This document shows, in pieces, positions 24,701 to 36,460 of a stretch of 64,000 nt of DNA. Origin of the DNA: Cylicocyclus nassatus. Lineage: Eukaryota; Nematoda; Chromadorea; Rhabditida; Strongylidae. Each line of letters opens with the position of its first letter. The first letter of the stretch is position 1. The DNA is taken from assembly GCA_958299035.1 (NCBI GenBank), contig CATQJL010000223.1:52248302-52312301 (forward strand), given 5' to 3'. The translations under genes were made by a program, and so were the position numbers. The notes beneath the pieces are model-generated. The model did no database searches, was not told the DNA's origin, and worked only from the letters and a program-made list of their open reading frames with translations.

Positions 24701-26590
24701 TGGTTCAGAGTAGAAGAATTCTTAGTCCAAGGGCACCTTCAAATCAGCTCGGTGGAGAGTATCTTTCAGTATGGGAGTCCGTTTAGGTACGGTAGGTGCA
24801 CCTAACAGTCAAATCTCACGAATCTTTTCAGATTTCTGCTTACGGTAGGTGGCTAAGTGTGCTTATTCATTGCACAGTGATAATCTACCGCAGGCAAAAA
24901 TCTATGAAATCTGACGGCTTACTGTATCCAAACGGGCTTTTTGAATATGAGAAGATAGCCTCGCCTGACTGAGTTGAACTGTACCCGTAAATTCAGGATT
25001 CGTCCATTCTGAATCAAGATATGTCGATGCTACCGGATTGCAGTGAACTTCTGGAGAGTTTTGGTGAATTCACGGGATCGAATTTTTTTTAACAAATGAG
25101 CGGTATTGTATTTAAAGAAGCGCAAGACTGGTTGTTATCAATGTTACTTGATCAACAAGTCCTATATTTGGCGTTTTATAGGTGCAAAGTGTTGCAGTAT
25201 GAGACGATGAAGGCTAAAGGACAAAAGCATGATTTTGACTAACAAAAGTTTCGTGAAAATTTCGGTTATATTTGCAGTAGAGGTCCCATTCAAGCAATGG
25301 CCTGAAAATACAATCAGCTACACCACATAGCTAGCTATCTTTCAAAGTCATACAGTATGGTAATTTCCGGGTTGCTAACTAACAGAAAAATCGGTCTTTC
25401 GCTTCCTTGCTTTTCGAAAGTTAACCACGCACTACAATTCGTGCGAATGCATTTGTACAACTAAGAGGTTGTTTGCCGCCTCGAAATGTTTATCCAGATC
25501 TTATTGGCAAAGTTCGAACGAGGGCTCGGCACGAGGTGGCTTTGGAAAATGCAAAAGAAGTCCCCCTTGACCTTCCCAAAATTTTACGAAGTCCCCTTTG
25601 AACTTAGACGATAATCCTAAAAAATCCCCAAAAAACGAAACGTCGACCAAAAAAGAACATCGCAAATTTTGTGTCTTTTCGGCCACAAAAACGAAACCCC
25701 CTTCGCTTTTTGTCCCAAAAACGATATCTAGCTTGCTTACCGAGCCACCTGAGCCGAGCCCTGGTCCGAACTTCCAATGTTCCGTTTTACTTAGATGTAA
25801 CTGTTAAATGCAAAAATGTCAGCGTTGGCCATTTTGGTTCAGTTGAAAACATACCACCATCATTAGAGCTGAGATTTTCTAAATATTGCGACCTGTTTAA
25901 ATTTTGGAAAAAGCAGTTGGCATCACCTGGGACTTTCTAATGATTGACATCCATAATAAGGTAACGCGTGTTCTGGTATTGAAAGACTTCTTATGACCTC
26001 TTCTTGTACTCTGATTCATCTTTACTCCTATTCTGTTAAAATGGAGCTACAAGAAATTTTGGTTCGGAAACCCAAACTAAATACAATTGGAAAATCGATT
26101 ACATTGCAGTTTTCGTAGTTTTACTAATATCTAGCCGCAGATTGACGTTTTACAAAAAACGAGATTACTGGGATGAAATTAAGGCCTGCGTGTGACTTGG
26201 TTGACCTCGGATTGGGTTAACCTGATAGCGACCAATGATTTAATAATTTTTTTCCAGTGGAATGTTGAAAAAACTTTTAAAAATAGTGCATAAAAAACGA
26301 AGACTGTTCTAGCATGCTTGCCCTTGAATATGAATTTCTAGGAGCTAAAGTTGAAGTTTTATGTTCTTCTGAAAACTGCGGACTTTTTGTTTTGTTTATG
26401 GGGATAGTGTGTTGAATCAATGAGCTAAATAATGTTTCCTTTTTTAGATGGAAACAACTCGCTAAAATGCGCTGAAGAATGGAAGTTGTTGGCCGGAAAG
26501 ACGAAAATTGAAGCTCAGCGCGAATTCATCCATATGACCAATCAAATGATTACGAGATATGGATGGAATCCACCAGAAGGCTGGGTTTGA
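21796..26590 (+). CDS. Acyl-CoA-binding protein (ACBP domain), divergent
   Basis: Exons 21796-21961 and 26448-26590 join in frame to 102 aa. The whole protein is one ACBP domain: LSFQDFANAVDKMSRAG helix, the hallmark LYMQATTGDYG (family YKQATVGD), then a W-G-A-F helix (EEWKLLAGKTKIEAQREFI) and a RYGW ending. ACBPs carry long-chain acyl-CoA esters in the cytosol. Compared with the mammalian protein, the lysine after the conserved tyrosine is methionine, and the K-W pair before the second tryptophan is changed to C-A. Ligand contact may therefore be weaker (inference from remembered structure). The 4,486-bp intron holds a hAT-like MITE and a long hairpin. A 21793 GTG precedes the ATG, but the ATG is the natural start. 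Likely second cistron of an operon. Confidence 0.85.
23130..23226. repeat. 97-bp near-perfect hairpin in ACBP intron
   Basis: Two 48-nt arms (23130-23177 and 23179-23226) pair at 46 of 48 positions around a single central base. They begin with GCTCACAGAATGTGC on each strand. It is probably a small palindromic MITE. A transcript would form a long perfect stem, longer than a normal miRNA precursor. No clean target duplication is seen. Confidence 0.75.
25520..25763. mobile_element. hAT-like MITE, family A copy 2
   Basis: Exactly 244 bp like copy 1, with the same ends (GAGGGCTCGGCACGAGGTGG and the inverse of CAGGGCTCGGCTCAGGTGGC). The 8-bp flanks are GTTCGAAC (25512-25519) and GTCCGAAC (25764-25771), 7 of 8 identical. 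It lies in the ACBP intron. Confidence 0.85.
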
Positions 26591-27602
26591 AGCTCTAGCA
26601 ACGGCTCTGGCATAATTCTAATCGAGTTTGAAGCCTCACGATTGTCCAATTCAAGTTCTTTTCTAACTCATCACGTACTCATTGGATTTTTTCGTCTTTA
26701 TATCATTCTGTATTCTAAATTGTCGAATGTTGATTGTAATGAACTTTCTTTGCAAAGCGTGTTCTGCAAAAAACGGTCTGTATCGGGCATTTCTTATCTG
26801 CCATACGAGGAACCGACAATAAATTTCTGCGGAGTTTACACATCACATCAGCGCAAACTATACTTGATTTATTCTCTCGTTATCCCTTTCAAATGTTCGA
26901 GACGTAGCGAGAGAGCCGACCAACAAAAAAGAGTTATCACTGATAGCCAGATCTTGCATTTCGTAGTTATGATGTATAATCGCAGATTGTTTACAAATTT
27001 ATTTCTCGGACACATCACAATTGGTGCATACAACGTAACAATTCGATACAATAAGTTAAGAATGCGAGCCACGTTGGCTCGCGCGACACAAAGTATAAAT
27101 ACAGACAAGAATCACGTCTCAGTGGTTCGCGATTGCACACGACAGCACTATGATTGCACATCGAACAACCTGTAGAGGAGCGGGGATAGCACGATTCGAC
27201 TAAGAAGCTAACTGGAGTGAAGAAGAGCTAACCAGCCTAAGCAGAGAGTGGGAAAGAGTGAGCGAGAGAAATGGTGGGTGAGTAGTGTTCGCCATCGCGC
27301 CCCTAGGGGCGATCCGGCCTGACCAGCAGCCCTATGCCGAACAACGTACGTGGTGTAGGTGGCGTGGCGGTGATGGTGTGGGTAGGTGTGAGTGTATAAT
27401 ACAGTACGGGGACGGGGGCTAACAAGGGGCAGAAAGCGACAGAAAACTCAAAGCGGAGAATGCGGATATAATGGCTACCTGGATCACTATCTGGACACTA
27501 AACCACTGGGCGGCATCGCGCAGGGGAAACCCGCGGCTAAGAGACCCGAACGAGTATGCGTATGGACAACGTACGGAGAGCGTGCGCGACTCGCGCCGCA
27601 CT
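26591..27602. other. Convergent 3' region between ACBP and the metalloproteinase
   Basis: AATAAA at 26818-26823 could serve the + strand ACBP gene. TTTATT near 26999 could serve the - strand gene. The 27.2-27.6 kb part is unusually rich in GC for this window and has open frames on both strands (27392-27814 +, for example). None matches a known family. It is probably a long 3' UTR of the metalloproteinase. Confidence 0.35.
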
Positions 27603-30600
27603 CTACTGCAGACGCAGATACGTCGGCAGGAACTCGTCGAAGAAGCGTTTATCGAAGTACGACGGATCTGAAATTTATTCTATCATATTTATTCGACGAT
27701 CAACTTCTTACGAGGACAATGAGATTATTCCCAAAATTTTTAGAAAATATTACATCACCAACAAGTAAAAGAAGGCCATTTGTGCAAATTTATAATCCGT
27801 GTAAGCTACTTTAAAAATTTCCAGAAACTATGCAAGTAATCAACTTTAACGGGTAGTATGGAGGTCTCTGTAGAACAAGATTTTTGCTGATGTTTCGCTT
27901 TTTTTTTCAATTTGCTCTTTATCGCCGTTATGTCAGTCTGTCAATATATATGACGTTGTAAGAAAATTCAATATGATTTTCAGTACGCAGAAATTATTCA
28001 GCCCTTGGAAAGTCTCTATACTTCCATTCTGAAGAATTCCACTTCAAAAACTACCTCCCCGTTAAGATTATTTTACTGGCAATTTCTCCAATCATCGCTT
28101 ATGAGTTTCTAAGTAATATGAGGAAGCTATTTATTCAGGTTAAACTCCATCCTCGCCAAACTGCTTAGAAACTCAAAGATTGCAGAATACACAGATTATG
28201 CGCACGCAAGTTCGGATGAGACATAACTTAGGCGTGTGGTATTAGCAAGATATCTGCTCTGAATCCACCCTCAAGAGATCCGGCTCTTCTTAGTGATTCT
28301 GAGATCACCAGAAAGAATAACTTTGGATCTTGTAAATATTAGGTCGGGAAAAGAATCTAGATTCACGAAAGCAAAATTCTTGGAAAAAGTTGACATAAGT
28401 CGGTAATAAATCAGTGGCGATCCCAAATTGTATGTTTTACAAATTTTTAGCGAACTTAGTTCCTAGCAACGCCACCTCTTGAAAAAGTCTTTTTAACAAA
28501 ATTGATTGAGTGTTTTCGAAATTTCAGGATATTGCCAGCTGTACACAATAAAAAAAATCGCTCCACAATTTTGTTACACTGCAGACAGCATCAAAAATCC
28601 TTTGGAGTCATCCAAGATCTTTTCCACGAGTGATAACTAACCAAGAACAGAAGGTTTCCCATGCTCCAACCGTCGCCATGCTCTCCGCGCCATTCGCCGA
28701 ACGGAGGAGGACGAGGCAGGTCCAAACTCAGAAACCTGTAAATATCGACTTTTTGAGGAAAAAAATGAAGAAAATTGATTCAAACCTTACCTCTTTCATG
28801 ACTCCAGTAAACTCTTTCTCAATAGAATCACTGGTACTGTAATCGGGGGAACCTCTATACGCATGCAAACCCAGAAGGAAATTACATAGAACTTCACCTA
28901 AATTGAGAAATCTTTAGTGACAACTGAAGTGATTGAGATAACTAAACGCACTATAAGTTTCTGATTCGGAATGCGGAAAATGCAAAAATTTCCGAAGTCT
29001 CTCTTCTATCACCAGTTGTAGATCATTTGAAGCTTGACATCTTGGAATTCTCGTTTCTGGAATGCTAGAATATTGTGCACTAACATCGAGTGAATAAATA
29101 TGGTTTAAGACTCACGTTTGAAGATTTTTTTCGCCGCCTTAGTGCGTTGCTTCGGACTGACGTTCATATGAGCTGAACGTAGAAGGAATTGGGGAAATTT
29201 AGTAGAAGAATCGTAGGAAAGCACACAGTTACGAGAGAGAGAGAATATGTACAGCTGGGAATCATTGTCAATCCTCACTTACTGCTGGACGCCAATTGAT
29301 CGGAAGCATTCATTGGGACGATTTCGTTCATTAACCAGACGAATAGGCAGAATTTCGACGATCCCACTGAAAAACAATCATTCAAAAACAAAGGGCTCGA
29401 GATGATTTTTGAGATAACTACGATTTTCTTTTTCTTTTCTCAAACTCACTAGAGGAAAAACAACAGAAGTGCACGGAAGTACATACTTAAGCGATCAAAA
29501 GTTAAAAATACCTACAATATGACAAATATTTATCAAGTACTTTACGGTAACTCAAGAAAATAAGAGCGAGCTGCTGAATTTGGTAAGGAAAAATATCAAT
29601 CATTTGCTAGGCCTTATTGCAACAACCAGATATACAAAACATCCAGTTATCTGTACTTTACCCCCGAAAAAAATGTATCTGATCATTTGTACTTTCAAAA
29701 ATCGAGGGTATTTCTGCACTTGTCACGTGAAGGAACAGCTGCTCGATTTTGGAAAAGAATTTTTCCTAGTGGGTGGCCGGGAAAAGGGCGTTTTCCAGCA
29801 CTGAGAAACGTGAAAGAAGTTCAGATCGAGAGGATACTCAGAGAGGACAAAAAATCTGTTTTTTTTGCAAAGAAGTTGCAAGATAAGACAAGAATAAGAC
29901 AAACTGGAGAAAGGGGAATACAATTGTAGATTGAAGAGTCGTTCGAAGAGTTTCGCTGGGCAAAATATGTTTGGACCTTCATTATGGAACAGATAAAGTG
30001 TACCAATACAAAGAAGAGGGCAAAAACAAGCTTAAATTTTTTACTTCAGCATCCGGTGACGATCGCTGGGTTCTGAGCGCCTTAACAAGCTGCAAAACGT
30101 TTATAGAAGACCTTCGGATACATTTCGAATAAAATTTGGTATAAGGGGGGGGGGGGCGGGGGTTGAAGAAGGAACGTAAGGGATCTTCTGACGCCGCAAG
30201 AATTTTGGTCCTCAAGCACGTGTTTTTTCATCTCTACCGAACTAACACTGAGACCGGACAAGAACCAGTTGAAAAACTTAATGACCGACCAAACCGCTTT
30301 TAGCCAAGTTTTGAAAAACGTAATAGCCAAATCAAATCCATTTCTAGAAAATCAAGTCGCATGTCCCATTCAATTTTGATGAAAAAGATGACATGTGTGC
30401 AACCAGCTTTGTATCGTAGATTTCCAGAAATAAAACCTACCGTAGTTCCAGTTGACGGCGCATTTGTCGTCCAAATCAAGCTTGATCTCATCAAGTGGTA
30501 TGCTCTTATAAACAGGCGACATAATGGCTTCTAATTTTTTCGCATGCTGAAGTCCGAGGGCATGTCCAATCTCATGTACGAGCACATACGGAAAGAATGG

Positions 30601-33600
30601 TCGCTCGCTAAAATAAAACATTTAGCATGAAGAAAATTCAAAATAGTGTAAGGCACACAAATACAACGCACAGCATAGATTTAAGAGTTAATTTAGTGTC
30701 GTTGCGGTGCCAACAATGTTTGCGCGGGAAGATTGCAATGTTTATGATGCTGACAACGCTTGCGCGTAAAAAATGGTCAAAGGACGCGCATTTGCAAGCT
30801 TCGCGTTTCAAGCCCATTTTGAGCGCGCAAATGTTGTTTTTACTGCAGAGACACCATATGAACCACTGTTTCCACAAAACTATATGAGAGTGCAATGCCA
30901 TTCAAACAATTTATTCCAAGAACGATTCAACTCACTAGCCGTCCGCTGCCTTCGGGTCATCCACCCAGTTCTCCGCATCATCAAAATGAATATCTCCGTT
31001 GAGCGGCTCGGCATGTCCAGGGAAAAATGTGTGCGCCAGGATATTCTTTTCTCTCTTGATTCCGTCAAACTGAAAAGTAAAACCATGGAAAACTGTTGAA
31101 GCAGTAGAGACCAGAACTCCTAGGACAGGAAGACGCACATCTTTGCCCACCTCATTCTGATCCCCGTGCTCTCCTTCAGCCCACAAAATATTTATGTCAG
31201 CCTCTTCTTTTGATGCAGCCTCTTCGAAGTGGAATGTAACCTAAAACTACGTCATCCATTCATGGCCATTAATGACAAACGATTAACGATTAGGCACAGC
31301 TGTATGACGCTCCCTTCCTTTCTAGGAATTCTATAGGATAGAGCTACTTATGTGATGCACGTGGATAAACACTCATTCATTAGGTGGCTCAGGTATTTAC
31401 AAACGTCAACGAATTGTTTGCCATACGCATCATCAACGGCCGATCTTTGACCGTTCTCGAGCAAAACATCATCACAGCGGCAAAACAATCTCTGAGCCGA
31501 ATTTGCCACTCTTGGGTAAGGGCGCAGTTTATAGACGCCAAGATAACGCGCACATCATTTTCCGAAGAGAAATTGCAGAGTTTGGGTTGAAGAGCAAAGG
31601 CTAACCTTGGGCAAGTTTCGGTCGTTTGATTGCTTTTCCCAGATTTGGAAAGCTTTTTGAATCGTCGAGCTAAAGGGCAGGGCTTTGGTAAAAGAATGGA
31701 TCAGGGCTTCGGTTAGTGCATACCTACCGGATTACTGCTTTCGGTAGGTCGTTTGTGTAGTCGGAAACGAACCACTTCAGAGACAATTCGTGCAAACCAG
31801 TAAAGTGCTTCTTGTCCCATTTTGGAGTGCCCGAGAGTGCTGAAATTCGGCGTTCATACTTAAGTCAGTAGAACGACAAGTGGTGCGATTACGGACCAAA
31901 TCGTCTGGATCTTCCTGACTGCTTGAAGGTGTCCCGGTGTGCGCATCGTGGAAGACGTGTAGCGGCTACAGTTGCTGCATCCAGTTCACCTGATGGCTCA
32001 ACGCCCATCACTTCCTGAAAAAAATGTTATAAAAAAGTGAAAAGGTAAAAACAGAAAAATCAATAAATGCACTGACTTGAAATAGCGTTAGAGCAGTTCG
32101 AAATTCGTGCAGACTTGGCGTCGCCGTGCTAAGATATCCATATCGGTGCAGGTATTGCTGAAACGATGACGATCTGTTTCAAAACAAGTTTCTCTTCAAA
32201 TGTTCAAAAACTGCATTCTGCAGTGTAATTTGCTCGCAGATGAGTGCGATAGCGTTTTTTCAAAAAACTTGTGGTCGCAGTTTTTTTTTCACACCCGATT
32301 TTCACTTTTACGGCTACTTGGACTCTTTTTGAAGACCAATTCTGCCATTCTTGCGGCAATTTTTGTTATAAGAAAATTATGATCGCGCCAAACACAGCCT
32401 GTCCGCTGTCACAGCCGAATCGGCAAGTGAAAGATTAGTCCTTGAGGTAGACGATGGCACTACTGCGACCACTTTACGATTTATGCTCAGTTTAGAATGT
32501 TTATTCCATTGACTTTGACCTTCTATCAACTCCTCAACTAGTAAGATTCAAAAGGAATTTGGTGCAAAATTTCCATTAAAAGCAAAACCTACTTTACAAC
32601 TTCCTTATCATTAATAGCACGTGAATCGCTAAAAACCGAACTATGGCAGAAAATGATAGACTGCTCTACAGAAGCAGTGGTGTAGGTCTTGGAGTTTTTC
32701 AACAAATTGCAGTATGATAGCAATTGTCAAAAAATTTACTCCGAAGAGCGTCGAGCTGGTAAGTTATGAATTTGACGAAGAGATAGATAATTCAAAAGGT
32801 AAGTCGTCACTTTTCACTTTCACTTCTTCTGGTACACTATTAGCAAAAGTTTAAAGAGTAATGAGTTGACGGACTTGATTAAACTGTCGTAATTACCACT
32901 GAGCTACCTACTGAGAGGCTACCGTATCCATAGATGACCAATCTACAGGCTACCGTAGTCGTCTTGTTCGCAGTTCGGTCAGTAAAGAAACTTGGATTAT
33001 ATGACTTCTACAGTACTTTTACAGTATTGCTCAATAGAAGAGAGAAGCAAAGTTTTGCGGCAGGGGTATTTTGAAAACAGTGGACTCAAAATGAGCTACA
33101 GTAATCATTCCTTTGATGGGAAATAGCCAATTTAGCTTCGAGTAGTTCACGAACGATGGTACGGTTTTGCTATCGAAGAATGCAAAGAATTCAAAGAGCA
33201 GCCAAATTTCTAGGGCACCAATGGGGAATGCATCATGGCAACACCACCGAAGGATTTTTCAAAAGTTTTTAGAGTTTTCAGTCAAATGATAGCGAACCGT
33301 AACAAAAATTCAAGGAGAGCTGCTTTGAATCTCGTACATTTCCGTACGAGCATATAAACCTATATGATTTCATATCACACTTAGCAGAAACTGTCTGAAG
33401 CTTTTCTACCTCATTTTAGGAATTCGAAACAGAGCAACGGTTTCACGCGCTCTCCTATTATTTTTCCACCCATCATTGGCAGATTTCGCTCCCAAAAGGT
33501 AAGGTCGGTCGCCTTGCTCGCTGGTCAGCTAAGCGACTGTTTTCACTGTCCCTCTATTTATTCCCGATTACAGTAAACAATGTTACAATCGTGGCTATCA

Positions 33601-35102
33601 ACATAGCGAGCGGAAGACGTTGAAACGCAGCGATTGCGCGATGGCAGAGCAAAACTCGTACGTACGGCGTTTGCATGGTTGACCATCCGTCTCTCTCGAA
33701 ATCAAGCGGAGCGCGTCATTTCAAGCGACGCTGTAATGATAAGTCGCCACAAAACTACTCAGCCAGCAACTCTGAACTTTTGGCGACAATCGTGTTCCAT
33801 GAAGAAAAATGAGAAACGCTTCTTTTCGGGATGTGGAGTGGCCGTTTTTTTCCGCGCGCGCGTCTAAAATACAATGGCGAAAAGGAGAACGCGCGCGCAC
33901 GCGCGAGCGGACGCGATCTCACTAAATCTCTGCTCGGTTGGAAAGTGTCCTCATTTTCGGGCTGGATATAGGGGGCGAAAGCGCGTCTTTTGATCGTTCG
34001 GGTACTACAGCTGACTTTCGACGATGCTGATATCGACAAAGACGAGATGATGAGAACCGCTGAAAATGAGGACACAATCAGACGCGGACGCGATCAGCGG
34101 AACTCTCAAGCCTTTGCTAAACGCGCTCTAGCACATGCATAAAAACGTGAAGAAACACTGTCTTCAATGTCAAAACGTATCAGACGGGCTGTCCGAGAGT
34201 TTTACAGTTACAAATCGGAGAACCATAGCGCTGTGACGATGAATGATAAACAAGAAAACAACTGGCCAGATCAATTCGAGACAGCGAGATCGCCGAACCA
34301 TATAGAAACGGTAACGAGTCGCTCAACCCCAGGTCTACATCTCTACACCCCGAAGAGCAACGAAACGAAAGCTCTTCTCTTTAGTGACGACAGGTATGCG
34401 ACCCGACCGTTGCGTAGATTATTCGCACTGATTTCTGCCATCAACGGCAAATGCGCCGAGAAACTTCCGTTAGCGGAAGCGTTTCTTCTTTTTATGGGGA
34501 ATTATCGTTAGTAGGAAAGTGAAGTTATGATAGGTAGACGAGTTTTACGGATACAGTCTGTTGGGTATGGAGTGGTTGGTTAGCAGAGGAAGCGGTGATA
34601 GAAGAGGAAAATCAGCTTTTTGTGGGAAAGGTAGTTTAGATTTTGAAGCTGAGGAAGTGAATGACTTCACATAAACTAGAAATTTTAGGTATAAGGTTAC
34701 AGATCGTCAAAAAGGGAAATCAGCTCATTTGTAGACTTGAGCATAGTTTAGATTTTGAACCTATAGGATATAGCTTCAAATAGTTTAGGTATCTTATAGA
34801 TACAATTTGAGACCAAGGAAGGATTGCAAGTGCAGATTACGGTAGGTGAGCTACTGTAGAGGTGCCTCCTCTTCCCACTGTTATAACTTTCTCGCTTTAG
34901 GAGCAATTTTGTTGGCGTAAACTCCTATGTAGAATGTACGAACCACAGTATCATCGAAATTGGCAGTGAGCGGAGCCGGATGAACTTGGGGGGCTAGGAT
35001 GAGCAATAGTAGGAAGAGCGCCAGAGAGCAGCACATCGCGCGTGGCCACCGGCTGCCCCTACCGCACAGCTGTGGGCGGTCCCCCCGGCGGCGGCCGCTC
35101 AT
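27603..35102 (-). CDS. Matrix metalloproteinase (M10A, ZMP-type), secreted
   Basis: Exons on the minus strand, listed by + coordinates: 27603-27667, 28642-28735, 28791-28836, 29013-29064, 29116-29172, 29283-29366, 30441-30607, 30936-31069, 31151-31240, 31606-31669, 31728-31839, 31897-32014 and 32077-32157 (387 aa, all phases close). A probable first exon at 34947-35036 or 34947-35102 encodes a signal peptide (MCCSLALFLLLLILAPQVHP). Domains in order: propeptide (YLHRYGYL), cysteine switch PRCAHRD, furin-like RSRR just before FALSGTPKWD, catalytic core with GDIHFDDAENW, zinc site HEIGHALGLQH and Met-turn IMSP. A worm-type tail follows (KCAVNWNY, then SKFCLFVWLMNEIVP), with an NCTS glycosylation site. 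There are no hemopexin repeats. It would cleave extracellular matrix. The first exon and the last splice are the weakest parts. Confidence 0.88.
28637..28641 (-). other. Alternative stop or splice donor in metalloproteinase 3' end
   Basis: At the end of the exon that starts at 28735, the sequence reads CTTGgttag. If spliced, the frame continues to the exon at 27667-27603 and ends YFDKRFFDEFLPTYLRLQ. If unspliced, GGT TAG ends the protein after KPSVLG. Both are open; the splice is favoured because the distant exon fits in phase after a good AAATTTCAG acceptor. Confidence 0.5.
32158..34946. other. Putative first intron of the metalloproteinase gene
   Basis: About 2.8 kb without a supported exon. 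It contains a purine/pyrimidine-alternating CG-rich patch (about 33855-33910) and a 114-codon + strand frame at 34167-34511. That frame shows no known motif and is probably not a gene. Confidence 0.35.
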
Positions 35103-36145
35103 CTACCGTAGGTCAAGCAGGCGGAGTCGCGATCTGAAGATCCTCGCCGATCGGTTCACGATCAGCAAATCCATCAGTGCGACGACGAGCCGCTTCCAAG
35201 GCAACCACACTGATCAGTCACAAGCATCCGGTGCATAGCACTCGATGACAATGAGAAAGGAAACAGAATTTCATATTTGGACTAAAGGAAAAGAAGTTTT
35301 GGTGCAGTTATTCAATTTGAGCAATTCTAACCCGGAAAAAATGATGTTATAGGCTCCCTTAGACAAATCAGCGATAAACCTCATAAAATAAGATTCCAAA
35401 AGGAACTAATGTGAACATTCTCTCTTGTTTTGTGGCTCCTGAGGCAGTAATGAGAATTCCTTACTATCTGAGCCTACCATCAGTGAGGGTATGATTTTTA
35501 CCTCCAATGATCAAAATTCGAACCATTTTACCAAAATTGTTTAGGCTGAAGTCAGTTGGCTGGACTTTTTGCATCTCGACGAGTGCTATAAGTTCACCAA
35601 GAAACAAAAAGATCTTGTACAATTCCATTTAGATTAGGAGATTGCGGTCATATTTGCAGGAAGATTTAGCGGAGCTGAAACGTTTTGAACACATTTCCTT
35701 TGCATTTTAGTATCAAAAATAAGCAAAGATTATGCAGTAGTTTCGGTATAAGCTCGTACGTATTCCTCTAATATTTAGTATCAATATCCAGCACGACATT
35801 GTCTCTGTACTTATTACCACCTTATATGCATTGCTGTATGACCTTAGACGAGAATCATCGAAACATGACTGTATGAACAACATTTGGACTTCTTAAGTTA
35901 CAAATTTTTGGAATCGGACTTCTTAGACATTTGAGATGTGGAAGTTGAAAACGATACATCACACATATTTTTTCCAATATCTGGTGCAGAGGTTTGATGG
36001 TGTGGGTGCACAGAAATAGACGATTTTGATGAGGGAACAAAAATGAGTTTAAGGCAGTTTTTCAAGTGTTGAGCACCAGAAAAGAGCACGATTTGGGTGC
36101 ACTTGACTGCAACTGATGCAAGGATGTGTGCCTGAGAAACCAAGA

Positions 36146-36460
36146 CTAAGCGATAACCGATAAGTTACATTTGTCCTTGATCTTAATACAAAGGCAGAGC
36201 GCGAATATAGATGCCAGATGTAGCTCGACCAGAATCTTCAAGGACGAAACAGTACCGGTTTTTGTGCCGGGTAACTTTGCTCCTCGGCAATAACGATCAA
36301 ACGTCAATGTTTTATAACTTTTGAGTAATTTCGAGTTCCACCCTGCATTCTGTGGTGGGGAAGAAAAAACCAGTAAAACCAGCAAGAACACAGCGATCAA
36401 GTACAAAAAACGCTTTATTATGTATTTATAAGTGAGCAAATTCACGTCTGCAGGCCGCAT
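36146..36460 (-). CDS. Candidate first exon of a type II membrane protein
   Basis: A 105-codon frame starts MRPADVNLLTYKYIIKRF and continues with a strong hydrophobic anchor (LYLIAVFLLVLLVF) near residues 19-32, then a Ser/Pro stalk-like stretch. This is the layout of Golgi type II enzymes. A T-rich TTTCTAG acceptor at about 36490 lies 30 nt upstream of the ATG and could be a spliced-leader site. I could not find downstream exons and do not recognise the family, so the 3' boundary is not reliable. Confidence 0.3.
   Translation of the reverse strand: MRPADVNLLTYKYIIKRFLYLIAVFLLVLLVFSSPPQNAGWNSKLLKSYKTLTFDRYCRGAKLPGTKTGTVSSLKILVELHLASIFALCLCIKIKDKCNLSVIA

Noticed and set aside
26642..27175. 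177-codon + strand frame downstream of ACBP
   Set aside because: AT-rich 3' region containing a polyadenylation signal; the product has no recognisable domain and the frame lacks splice support.
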